Below, one piece after another: positions 1 to 12,600 of a DNA stretch of 64,000 bases. A program made the translations under genes and the position numbers. The notes below the pieces were generated by a model that was not told the origin of the DNA, did not search any database, and worked only from the letters and a program-made list of their open reading frames with translations. The stretch is from Littorina saxatilis (taxonomy: Eukaryota; Mollusca; Gastropoda; Littorinimorpha; Littorinidae). Positions within the stretch are counted from its first letter, which is position 1; each line of letters opens with the position of its first letter. Where the stretch lies: positions 20,947,154-21,011,153 of the forward strand of contig NC_090255.1 in NCBI RefSeq assembly GCF_037325665.1, in the 5' to 3' direction.

Positions 1-131
1 GGTAAGCGAGAGTTGTACGGAACCTTTCTCCTGGCACCTGAGAAAAGTACAACTCTCGCTTACTCCATTACACATGTCGTATGCATAAAGAGCGATTACT
101 TCCCTTTGGTTATTTGATATCACAACGCTCT

Positions 132-441
132 TTTGTTTGTTTGCTTGCTTAACGCCCAGCCGACCACGAAGGGCCATATCAGGGCGATGCTGCTTTGACA
201 TATAACGTGCGCCACACACAAGACAGAAGTCGCAGCACTGGCTTCATGTCTCACCCAGTCACATTATTCTGACACCGGACCAACCAGTCCTAGCACTAAC
301 CCCATAATGCCAGACGCCAGGCGGAGCAGCCACTAGATTGCCAATTTTAAAGTCTTAGGTATGACCCGGCCGGGGTTCGAACCCAGGACCTCCCGATCAC
401 GGGGCGGACGCCTTACCACTAGGCCAACCGTGCCGGTTTTA
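132..441 (-). mobile_element. tRNA-derived SINE, family A
   Basis: Flanked by a 10-bp target-site duplication (acaacgctct at 122-131 and 442-451). On the minus strand the head carries box A (gcctagtggtaagg) and box B (gggttcgaacccc). The tail ends in a (CAAA)-type run. Nearly identical to 53767-54068. Absent from copy 2, hence younger than the duplication. Confidence 0.88.
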
Positions 442-517
442 ACAACGCTCTGCCTCATTTCGTTTAAGATTCATACTGATAACAACTAAAGTTAATTTCG
501 AACATCGCCTGTTGCAG

Positions 518-683
518 GTCCCACACAGTCAGTGCCCTGCCAGCGTGTTACTTCCGTAATCTTCACATGCTGAACCTGGTGGAGCCGGGCGGACAGGACA
601 CTCTGCAAGTATGGATGGAAAACCACAACCCCAGAGACTCTAACAACAAAGCAAGTCGCAAGTTCGTGTTGGGCCGCATACAG
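518..683 (+). CDS. TRANK1-like exon a, copy 1
   Basis: Acceptor gttgcag, donor gtgagt; enters with one base completing a codon and leaves in phase 0. It encodes 55 residues including [12 protein letters not shown]. The same exon recurs at 38809-38974 with about six residue changes. Copy 1 carries an 11-bp insertion just before the acceptor that copy 2 lacks. The exon that precedes it lies left of the window. Confidence 0.8.
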
Positions 684-3600
684 GTGAGTCGTGTGTAGTG
701 TTATGGTGAGGTAGTAGACCCCCTTGTCACAGCAGCTGCTGAAGGTTGTTTGCCGTGAGGTACTGAGGTATACATATCTTAACCGTTCAGAGCTCATCTG
801 GCACCTCATGTTTTCATAGAGCTGCTTGAGATAGGGTGTGGCTGATGCCAATACAGAGTGACGCCAACAACAGATTTATCAATCATCTAAATCAGAGATA
901 TTTTATGTGTGAATTGTGTACCCCTTTGAGAAGAAGATGTATATATGTTAGTATAGCTGATAAGTAATGTGTGTGTGTTTTTCGCAGTATCTCACACGGG
1001 TCTTGTGCGGGGTCCATCAAGGGGACTTCAGTCTTCTGGGCTATTTGTTGAAGCTGGACAAAAAAGACCCATCTCATTTTCTTCTGTTGGAGCGTGCGTT
1101 GGTTGTCAGTCTTGTGCTGCTGCTCAACTGCCGCCTGGAAGGTGTTTCTGAAGAACACCTGGTTCCCATCCTTCGGACAGTCAAAGGAGTGTGTGAAAAT
1201 GTGCGTGTCTTTGTTGATCGGGACATATTACTTAAAAGCAGGCCGTAAGAAAGCTATAAATTGAGCAATGTGTGCAGTTATGAGAACCCACACCTTTGAG
1301 GCACACTTACACACATAAACATACACACACACAAACACAAATATGCGCACACACAAATACACTACACACACACCCACACACCCCCCCCACACACACACCC
1401 CCCCCACCCCCCCCACACCCCACACACATATCGATGTAGTGGAAGTAATATCTTTTAAACTTTACAACAAAGCCTCAATCGTCATACCCAGGTCAAAGTT
1501 CAGATCAACAAACGAAAGTAAATATAATTTTCTCAGTTTTGGTTTGTTTGTGGGTTTCTTTTCCCCTTGTAACTGAATCTTTGAATCTTGTGTGGCTTAT
1601 ACTCTCTGCTGACCCTCATGTGTGATTTTTTTTTTTGGGGGGGGGTGCGTAGGGGGGTATTATTATATCCTGAGCTGGTTTTATTTCTAGGACACTGAGC
1701 TTGTGTGATCATGCAATCTACTTTTCCTAGGGGAGTTCACTTACTAGGCATGAGACATTACTTTTGCCTTGGCATTCCTATTGTTTGTGATATTCCCATT
1801 GCTCTTTTGTATGATCCCAAAACAGACACAGGGTATGCCAGATCGTTTGAAATCTCTTGCTGACAGCTTAAGAGATGCTCAGGACTACAGTCACGTCTTC
1901 AAAGCGCTTGAAAGTACACTCAAGGGCATGGGTGAACAACTGCAGTTTTACCGCTGGCACTGGAAGGAAAGAGGATCTATGCCGCAAGTGGAACGAAAGC
2001 CAAATATCCCACAAGGGCCGCTGCCATCTCTGGAAATGGTTCTGAAGAAAGAGACAGGAGAGGGGCAAGGACCTCAGGCCTCAGAATCCATACAAGATGG
2101 ATTGAATCAACAGGCTCAGAACGAAGACGTCCAGGAAGAAGACGAGGTTGGTATTTTTTGTGTTTCTTTGCAGGATCAGCCAGAAAATGCAAAGCAGCAG
2201 CGTCTTCAGTTGCATCAGTGGTTGGTTTTTTTTCTAGAAGCGCGGTTCGCTTTTAGCTTGCGTGTGCAGTAACTGCAAATCAGCACCGTTCACGAATTGT
2301 CCATGGTCTTCCTGGATACTATTTTTTCTCGTTTATCTGCAACAGTTTATATAGCACGAGACTTTTGCCACCCGAAGAAAGGGATTTTGTTTTGCGGAAT
2401 GTTATTGTCGTCTCGGAAAGGGAGGAGAAAGGAAGAGGGGGTATCTTATTACCTACCTGTTGTAACTCATCAATATGTTCTCAGTAGTGTTCAAGATTTG
2501 CTGTATTCAACTATAAAACCAGACATACATTGTCCAGTGGAGACAATTTTCAAACTTATAATTATTGTTTTGTTTTGGTGATGTCTGGGATCCTATATCG
2601 TTATGATATATTATGTGGAACCTGCACATATTTGGAACTTTTCTGTCTTTTCAGGAAATGGTCAGTGCAGAAGAGATAGCAAACCTGAAGCAACGACTGC
2701 TTGACAGGCGTGTCGCCAATGCCATTTTTTGCTGGAAGGAGTTTGTGAAAAGGAATAGGAAAAAGAAGATTTCAGGAGATCGAGACTTGGACATCATGAC
2801 TCTTTTCCCTCTAAACCCTATCACAGAAACCACCTGCGGCATTTGTGGAGAGAGTTACGAACAAGCTTCAGTTGATGAGATGGAGATACAAACAGAGGAT
2901 GATTTGGAGGATGAAGGCATGATTCCAGCTGTTTCCAAAGCAACACGTGTCACTCAAAGACAGGAACATGAACATTCGTGGGAACATCTACAACAGTACA
3001 CTGAATACCAGGAGTTTCGTGAAGTATGCCAGCAACGAATCGCAAGACCACTGCATGACGCCGGTCACTTCTTCTCAAACATCCAGGTTAGGCCCAAAAA
3101 AAAAGGTCTGTTTACGGTAACATAGGCCAAAAAAATAGGGTCGGTAGGTCGGGATTTTTTTTTTTCTCCAAAAAACCATATTTTTACGTTATTCTTGTTT
3201 TTTTGTTTTTTTTCTGCCCCCAAATGCCAAAAAAAAGTCTAGGGTCGCGCGAAAAAAATAGGGTCGGTCGGGTTACCGTAAACAGACTATTTTTTTTTTT
3301 TGGCCTTAGTTTTAGTCCCAGCCTGGACCATACATTATCAAGATCTTGCCATATTCTTTCAGGCTGGTAGATCGAAGAAAACAGGTGACTGTCATTGTTA
3401 AAGTTGTAAAGGCAATAATACAACTTTATCTGCATGCTCATTATAGTGAGCTTGACATAGTATTTGTATAAAACAATGGCGGTATGAATGATTTAGTCCT
3501 TTTGTAGCTACTATTTCTAAACTAGTCCAGTCAAATGCCAAGAGGCATAGCCAATAAGGCTTGTGCATGAAAACGTTAATCCATCAACCAATATCATCCC

Positions 3601-6600
3601 TTTTATAATGAGAAGATGCGTGGTAGTCTGTATAGACGTTGGTTTGGCTGTATATTCCTGAGCATTATATCTTCACGTTACCAAAACATCTCTATCAACC
3701 TTGTCCACCCATCGTGTCAGTTTTATTTCTTCTTCTTCTGGCTGCCACTTTTTTAAATGCTCATGCAAGAAAATACCGACTGCTGAGTTCTACATTACCT
3801 GACAAATAAAGATTAATTGCAATGTTGACGAAAATATGACAGTTCGAGACGGTCATTGTTCTAGCACTAGTGGTCGAGCTGAATAATGACGGTTAAGATC
3901 TGTTTCAAATGTCATACTTTGGTCAAAAATGCGGCAATCCATTTTAGTTATAATTCTTCTTGTTTTTCATGTCTAAGCGCGCACACCTTCAAAAAAAATC
4001 TCGGCCAGCCACCTCAACATGAGTTTTAGTCAGCCTCTGACATTACATTGTTCTAAGAAGGTAAATCCAATATTTAATCATACATTGCATGTTACAGATT
4101 GAAAAAAAAGCTGCGCTGTACAAAGATCATCCTCACGAATTTCACAGCTATGAGAAATACAAGAAAGTTAGGCAGGCAGTTCAGCACACAATTGCCAATC
4201 AAAACTGGGGGGAACAAGAAAGCCTCTGTCAACAAGTTGCAGAACTTCAGGACATACTCACTGACAGAAAAGTGAAGACTATATTCCACAACATATTCAA
4301 CGACAACGAGGTTAGTTGCTGTTCACATCACCCTGCCTGTCTTTTTTATGATTGTGTTTTTGGTGTTAATATGGTTCTGTGTGTGCGTTCGCTCACATGC
4401 TCGTGAGCATGTATTCTATTTGTTTGTTTTGTTTTGTGTTGCATGTGATCCCCGTTTCCGTGGCTATCAAGTGAGTGCAAGTGTTTATATTTCTCGTTAC
4501 TTGAAATTACCGTCAACATTTTAATTCTGTCAAGTCAGTCCTTAATTATCCGAAATTATATGTAAACTCTCTAAGATGTTGTCAATAAGATGCTCTAAAA
4601 TGTTGTCAATAAAATGTGATACCGAGTATAATTAAAGATAGCACTGTATTGAAAATAAGGACTTTTTCACTTCTGACATTGTTAGGAAACGCTACCGTTG
4701 CTGAACTTTGGTTCAGTTTTGTGTGTTGCATGTAGTTGACTTATTTGTACTTTGTGGGAAAGTACCGATATTATATTTTGTAAACACAATATTTATGTTT
4801 GGACGAGAATGCAGGTGAACTTTTCTAGCCCTGTCAAAACAAGTTGTTTACCACGTTGTTTTGAGTCGTGGGTTCGTGGCGTTCGCTCGGATTAAGTGCG
4901 TCGGCACTTTTGATGTACGTCACAGAGAATGTCACTATTCTAGTCCATGGACAGTTCCTCTAATTTTAGTTGTATCATGTTCGGTCTGGAATATTCTCGA
5001 GATTGAGTATTTACTATATAGGCCAGCGCGATTTGTATGTTAAAAAGGCTTCTACTTTCACTTTGAGTTCTGCTACGATGTGCAGTTGAATGTATGGAAT
5101 GCTAAATAAATCCTCGAACTCAATTTGACGAGTTTTTGTCTGCTGCTGTGAAGACGGGCCACGTAGAATAAAAGAACACAACTATATGACGTTTGAGAAC
5201 TTGTGGCAATCTCAAGTGTCGTGTAACAATTGGGGTCCAAAGCCGAGATCAACGTTTAACGCCAAGTGTTTTCCAGCAACAAAGACCAGTGTCAAGACAG
5301 TCACAGGAGGTAGCCATCAATCGGGTGTATCCTGAGGGATCAGTATTGGGACTACAGGACCGTGGATTCGGTGCGACTGTGTGAAGAGTTTAGTAATCGC
5401 CGCAGCTCGGTCGTGAGCGACGCCGGAGTGTATCGGGATTACAGAGGTTAGCTGCCGTTTGGACGAGGACTTCGTCGCGGAGCTAAAGCATTAATACTAC
5501 GAAATACGACTGAGGTACGTCGTGTACGCATCATGAGTGGAGTGCGCCTTCACGTTAGACGAGGAGGGTGACCAGCGACGAGAGAAGCATCGGAGGTGTA
5601 GTAGAGACTGTGTTCTTTTAGAAGACTACATTCGTCTACGTTCGGGGCTGTGAAAGAATACAGACGAACGCACCGGAAAAGGACCAGAATGGCTGAGTTC
5701 TGGGCAAAAGGAGTTGAACTGGGACTGAAAGGCAAGCAGCTGACGGAGTTCGTCGAGTCCCAGACACGACTGCTAGCGCAGCGTGAAGAAAGACAAGCGC
5801 AGCGTGAGCGTGAAGAAAGACAAGCGCAGCGTGAGCGTGAAGAAAGACAAGCGCAGCGTGAGCGTGAAGAAAGAGAAGCACAGCGTGAAGAAAGAGAAGC
5901 ACAGCGTGAAGAAAGGCAAATGGAGCTGAAACGCTTAGAGCTCCAAATAGAAATGGAGATGAAGTGCTTAGAGCTTCAGACAGAAATGGTGCGTGTTCAA
6001 AATGAGCACGAGGCACCACGCCAAAGAGATAACCAGCAGCAAATGCTACACAGGGCACCGTTTGACTGGGGCAGCACTTGAGGTCTACACTAGACTCTCA
6101 AACGATGACGCCAGAGACTATGATGCAATGAAGGAAGCTCTGTTGCGTTGCTACCACTTCACTGAAAGGGGCTACCGTCAACGCTTCCGCGAATGCCAGC
6201 CATTGTCTGGAGAGACACCGAGCCAGTTTGTGGAGCGCCTGTCGTCATACCTGCAGAAGTGGGTGGAGTTATCAAGTGAAGAGCAGTCATACGAGAGTCT
6301 GCGGGACTTGATCGTGAAGGAGTAATTCCTTAATGCCTGCCCGAAGGACCTGGCGACCCGCTTGGAAGAGCAAAAACTGCGGGGTTTGAAGGACATTACT
6401 GATGCTGCTGAGCGTTATCTCATTGCTCATGGAAGGACCCTGGGGACGTCAAAGCCAACGAAACCTTTCCAGAAGAGCGGAAACGAGGGAAACCAACCTG
6501 TCAAGGGACAATCGGAGTCCGCACCATCATCCAATGAAGGGCAGAACATAACATGCTTCCTTTGCAAGGCCAAGGGCCACCGAGTCGCCAATTGTCCCCA

Positions 6601-9600
6601 AAAGAAAAATAACGGACATGACAATGACAAAGCGCAAGAACATCGACGGAGATATTACGACAACAAGAGGCAAACGAGTGGCTCGAACCAACAAGTATGT
6701 GCGAGCAGCGTCATACTTCCAAGGGCTGCCGAGCAAGTGGCTACACCATCGGACGTGGAAGAATGTATATCTGATGGCCAGCTTCTACTCGCCAATGGCA
6801 AGTCAATCTCTGTCGTCGCCAGCGCAGCTGTGTCAGTGTCGAACATGCCCGTGTCGAAGGGATTTGTTGAGAAGCAGGTAGTGACTGTTCTCAGAGATTC
6901 GGGCTGCAATGGGGTCATCGTCAAAGAGGATCTGGTGCCAACAGAGAAGTTCACTGGTGACTTTAAGTGGACGCTCATGGCTGACAGCAAATGCGTGAAG
7001 GCACCAGTGGCAAAGATCCAGATCGATACTCCATACTTCACCGGAGAAGTTGAGGCCGTCTGCCTGAAGAAGCCCTTGTACGATCTATTAATTGGGAACA
7101 TTGGGGGTACGAGACGTCCAGATGACCCTGATTTCGAATGGAGAATGGGCTCAGCTCAGCCTGCTGCTGAGGAGGAAGACCCACTGCCATTCGTGAATGA
7201 ATATATCAGCGAACTGTTACGAGATGACAGAGCCACTGTGCATTGTCGCGACCAGCCGCAGGTTGTAAGCGCTGTGACGACCAGAGCCCAGGCGAAGAAG
7301 AACAAAACGACTACGCCGCTTAGTGTCACCAACAGTTCTGCAACTGCTGATTCAGCTACAGGAAGCTGATTCGACCTTAACAAAGTACAGGAGTCGTCCT
7401 GTCAAGGAGATGACTAAGGGCGAAGGCACTGTGCACTTTGAGGTGAAGGCCAAGATCCTGTACAGAGTGTTCCAGCACGCGAGAGTCAACGATGGGAAAC
7501 CATTACGTCAAGTTCTGGTGCCTCAACCACTTAGGCGCCAGGTGATGGAGGTGGCCCACGACTCTATTATGGGAGGTCACCTGGGTGTCAAGAAGACATC
7601 CGACAGAATCCAGGCTGCGTTTTACTGGCCAGGACTGCATACAGATGTGACTTGATTCTGCCGATCGTGCGATATTTGCCAGAAAACCAAACCTCGAGGA
7701 AGGGTCCCGAAAGTGCCGTTGCAGAAGATGCCTTTGATCGACCGACCTTTCAAGAGGGTGGCCATTGACCTCATCGGCGAGATCAAACCGCCAAGTGAAG
7801 AGGGTCATCGTTGGGTACTGACCCTGGTAGACTATGCAACCAGGTACCCAGAAGCCGTGCCTCTGAAGAAAATTGACACCGAGACTGTTGCCGAGGCACT
7901 TGTGGACATTTTCAGCAGAATTGGGGTTCCTGAAGAGATCCTCACAGACCTGGGGACACAGTTTGTCTCTGAATGCGAAGAGGTCAACAGGCTGCTGAGC
8001 ATTCGTCACTTGACTACGACAGCCTATCACCCGATGTGCAATGGGCTGGTAGAAAAATTCAATGTGACGCTGAAGTCCACGCTGAAGAAACTATGCAGTG
8101 AGCAGCCAAGGCAGTGGCATCGCTACATCAATGCCTTGCTATTTGCATACAGGGAGGTGCCACAAGAGTCCACTGGATTCTCCCCGTTCGAGCTGATGTG
8201 AGAGGCCCGATGCAAATACTAAAGGAATTGTGGAAGAAAGATGTGGACACACCTGAAGTGAAGAACAGTTACCAGTACGTGTTTGAGTTGCGAGAGAAAC
8301 TGGAGGAGACTCTCGAGATTGCTATAGAAAACTTGAGAAAGTCTCAGGATAGCGGAAAGCACTACTACGACCGCAAAGCCGTAAACAGAAAGTTTACACC
8401 AGGTAACAAAGTGCTGATACTGCTTCCCACTGATTACAACAAACTACTGATGCAGTGGAAAGGCCCATACGAGGTTGATGCCGTGGTAGGGATCAACGAC
8501 TACAAGGTGAATGTCGGCAAGAAGTCCAAGATCTACCACGCTAACCTCCTGAAACTGTATGTGGAGAGACCTCCGGAAGCAGTACAGGTCGCAGCAATTG
8601 TGGAAGAACCAGCCGAACTAGACGAGTTCGATGGTGAGGAACTACTGGAGTTGGGAGACCTCCACAAGAAAGAGGGAGTGGATGACGTCAAGCTAGGACC
8701 TGACCTGACAGAAGATCAGCAGAAGGAGGTGCATGATGTTATGGGCGACTTCACCCATAGGTTCTGTGATGTTCCAGGCTCTACGTCCTTGGTCGAACAT
8801 GAAGTCCACCTCACATCTGACGTTCCCTACACATGTTGTAATGCGCTTAGAGCCAAATATTTTTGTTTTTTGTGAGGGATAGGCGCAATATAAATGCACT
8901 TTATTATTATTATTATAATCCTTGAAGAAGGACATCGACAACATGTTGAAGATGGGGGTCATCCGTGAATCATCATCCCCTTACTCATCTCCCGTTGTTG
9001 TTGTCAAGAAGAAAGACGGCACAAACAGGGTATGCATTGACTTCAACGATCCAAAACTAATTTCATCTTATTCTTCGTCATTGTTTGCTTCCAAAAACAT
9101 ATACATATGTTATATTTGGATTACAAACACGCTCTGAAAATTAAAAATATGAAAATTATGATTAAAATTAATTGTCCGAAATCGATTTAGAAACAATTTC
9201 ATCTTATTCCTTGTCGGTCCCTGATTCCAAAAACATATAGATATGATATGTTTGGATTAAAAACAAACTCAGTACGCTAAAAAGAATAGTGATACAGAAA
9301 AGCGTGTTATCCTGCTCAGAGCGACCATTACCGCTTGTCGATTTCACTGCCTTTGCCACGAGCGGTGGACTGACGAAACTACGAGTATGCGGTCTTGGTG
9401 AAAAAATGCAGTGCGTTCGACAGCTTGACTAAATGTTGTTATTTCGCCTTACGCGACTTGTTTTTTCTTTCAGAAATGCAAGGACTCAAAAGAACAGCCT
9501 CAAAAAGTTACGGTAACACCGGGAACTGAGTTCACTGTTGAAAATCTTCGCCTGAGGAAGGCAGAAGAATGCCTCAAAAGTGGAGAGGAAGAGGAAATGC

Positions 9601-12600
9601 TTCGTACTCTTGATGACGCACTCCCTGAAGAACAGATTGCATTTCTCCAGAAGAACAATCGTTTTGATATTGCTGCTAAAACGATGTTCCAAGAAGGTGA
9701 CGTCATATGCTCTTGTTTTTACATTTAGTCAAGTTATGACTAAATGTTTTAACATCGAGGGGGGAATCGAGACGAGGGTCGTGGTGTATGTGTGTGTGTG
9801 TGCGTGCGTGTAGAGCGATTCAGACCAAACTACTGGACCGATCTTTATGAAATTTGACATGAGAGTTCCTGGGTATGATATCCTCAGACGTTTTTTTCAT
9901 TTTTTTGATAAATGTCTTTGATGACGTCATATCCGGCTTTTCGTGAAAGTTGAGGCGGCACTGTCACGCTCTCATTTTTCAACTAAATTGGTTGAAATTT
10001 TGGTCAAGTAATCTCCGACAAAGCCCGGACTTCGGTATTGCATTTCAGCTTGGTGGCTTAAAAATTAATTAATGACTTTGGTCATTAAAAATCTGAAAAT
10101 TGTAAAAAAAAAAAGATTTTATAAAACGATCCAAATTTACGTTCATCTTATTTTCCATCATTTGCTGATTCCAAAAACATATAAATATGTTATATTCGGA
10201 TTAAAAACAAGCTCTGAAAATTAAAAATATAAAAATTATTATCAAAATTAAATTTTCCAAATCAATTTAAAAACACTTTCATCTTATTCCTTGTCGGTTC
10301 CTGATTCCAAAAACATATAGATATGATATGTTTCGATTAAAAACACGCTCAGAAAGTTAAAACGAAGAGAGGTACAGAAAAGCGTGCTATCCTTCCCAGC
10401 GCAACTACTACCCCGCTCTTCTTGTCAATTTCACTGCCTATGCCGTGAGCGGTGGACTGACGATGCTACGAGTATACGGTCTTGCTGCGTTGCATTGCGT
10501 TCAGTTTCATTCTGTGAGTTCGACAGCTACTTGACTAAATGTTGTATTTTCGCCTTACGCGACTTGTTATCAATTATCTAATTACAGTAAATGGGTTGAA
10601 ACTATCACTTATATGTAGCATGTTAGTTTCATGTTTTGAAAAATGTTGAGTTGCTTTCTTTCTCCTACAAGTTCTCATCATAGAGGCATTTTATTGTTGG
10701 GATGCTGTGAAATAAAAATAATCTCTAATGTCCTTATACGGTTTCGTCCATTACTGTATAACTGCTTCAGTTAATCCAAAAACAAAGAGACTGCCAACGT
10801 TCCAAAATTCAGAATCAAAAAACAAGAAAGGTAAGATGTTGGAGCGTTTGTTATTGACAAAACAATGCGTTACATTCACAAATATATCGACACGACGGTC
10901 TTTTAAGTGCACAGACAAACAATCTATGTGAATGTAACGTATTGTTTTGCTTCAGTTAAAATACAGTACTTCATGGGCTGAGCTAATCTGTTACAAAAAT
11001 TCCTTAAAACCTATCGATTTCATCCCCCCCCCCATTCCCTTTATGATCTTGTGTTTGTCTGTCTTTTTTGTTTGAAGATGTTTTTGTTCATAACCTTTGT
11101 AAATTTACCCCCACCTTAAGAATTTCACAAATTATTTTGTTCGGTTGTTAACATGAATTGAATTTATTCTGAAAGAAAAGTGTGTCCAATACATGGTTGG
11201 CATTAACTATCATGGATAGTAATGTGAAAGAGTATGCTTTTATTTTCAGGTGCCAGGTCTGAGGCTGTCTGGTTGCTGTTGCACAACGGAATGTTTGACA
11301 TGGCAATAGAACATGCCGAAAAAAGTAAAGACATTGAACTCAGGGCACATTGCTACCTAAACAAGGCTCGTCGGCTCATTCACTCCGAGGTAAATGATTA
11401 GACAACAATCATATGCAGAGACTATAAACTGTTTTTAGTTGGGCATGATCACATTCATGCATGCTTGCTTTTCTGGTTTTATAATTGCTACGCAAGAAGG
11501 AAAGTGCATTTATCTGTGTGTAGAATTCGAAAACCGGGAAACTGATGTATACACTTATACTACACTACTCACAAAAAGTTAAGGATCACTATGAGAAAAC
11601 AGGTGCTCAATAAAATCAGTTCTCTACTGTTATTTATTTCTCAGTCAAACCAAATTGTTATGAATTCTTGTTCTGCTGTAAGTGGGCGATGTTGTGTTAG
11701 TGGGAACATTGCACGGGATTCTCTACTACTGAGCTTGGTAGCAAAAGAAAAAGCGGAAACTTGCGAAAAAGGACCTTGTTTTGGACCGTTCAGCCCGAAC
11801 ACATTGCACAAGCCACATGGAAAAACCATTATGCACGTGCAAGCACTGCTGTTTATGTGTGAGATGCTGTCACTTGCTTGGCTTTTTGAAAAGACATACC
11901 ACCAGTATTAGGCATTATCTGACAATGCCTCCACGACGAAAATTGAACGAGTTTGAGAGGGGACGAGCTGTTGCATGGTTCCAAGATGGTGTCCCCAAGC
12001 GAGAAGTGGCCAGGCGACTTCACGTGTCCATCTCGGTCATTGTCAGACTGATTCAATGTTTCACAGCCACTGGGAGGGTCCAGGAAAGACGCAGACCTGG
12101 GCGACCAAAGAAGACAGCTCCACGTGAAGATCGTCTCATTGAACGACTAGCCTTGCAAACAAGAACAGCCTCTTCCAGCATTATTCGAAGGCAGCTGAGG
12201 GTGGCTACTAACACCAACATCAGCCAGCAGACCATACGGAATCGTCTTCATGGGTTTAACCTCCGTTCTCGTCGCCCAGCTGTACGGCCACGCTTAACTC
12301 CAGCCCATAGGGCAGCACGCCGCGCCTTCTGCAGACGTCACGAGATGTGGACACGTCAGCAATGGTCCCAGGTCCTGTTCAGGGATGAATCACGCTTCAC
12401 CCTGAACCACAACGACGACCGACTGAGGGTCTGGAGGCGCCAAGGGGAACGCTACATTGACGCCACTGTCCAAGAAAAGGTGGCCTTTGGTGGAGGTTCT
12501 GTAATGGTCTGGGGGGCCTTCAACCTTCACCACAGAACACCCTTGTTTCATGTACAGGGTAACCTGACTGGCCTCCGATACCGGGATGAGATCCTTCGAC

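Larger units (their letters stand above)
1..4679 (+). repeat. segmental duplication, copy 1
   Basis: Aligns by eye with 38361-43553 through exons and introns, including the right half of a foldback MITE at 1-116. Later insertions private to this copy are a SINE (132-441) and a Harbinger-type MITE (3091-3305). Homology stops at 4679/4680, where an LTR begins. The left limit is outside the window. Confidence 0.9.
4680..9043 (+). mobile_element. Gmr1-like Ty3/Gypsy LTR element, broken fossil
   Basis: Parts in order: 5' LTR 4680-5228; primer-binding region just after; gag about 5690-6620 with a Glu/Arg-rich coiled coil, a SCAN-like capsid region and a zinc knuckle ([15 protein letters not shown]); protease region about 6880-7110; integrase about 7500-8560 with zinc-binding, core and GPY/F-type end; then the start of reverse transcriptase about 8700-9043. 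Integrase before reverse transcriptase is the mark of Gmr1-like elements. The element is broken in several places, has lost most of the reverse transcriptase, RNase H and the 3' LTR, and holds a small LINE-tail insertion. Moderate age: domains are still easy to read. Confidence 0.85.

Noticed and set aside
4861-5384. Small proteins in the LTR and leader of the Gmr1-like element
   Set aside because: Regulatory and leader sequence; no recognisable domain.
10728-10931. Small exon candidate with gtaaga near 10830
   Set aside because: No convincing acceptor, and exons f and g already join in phase without it.
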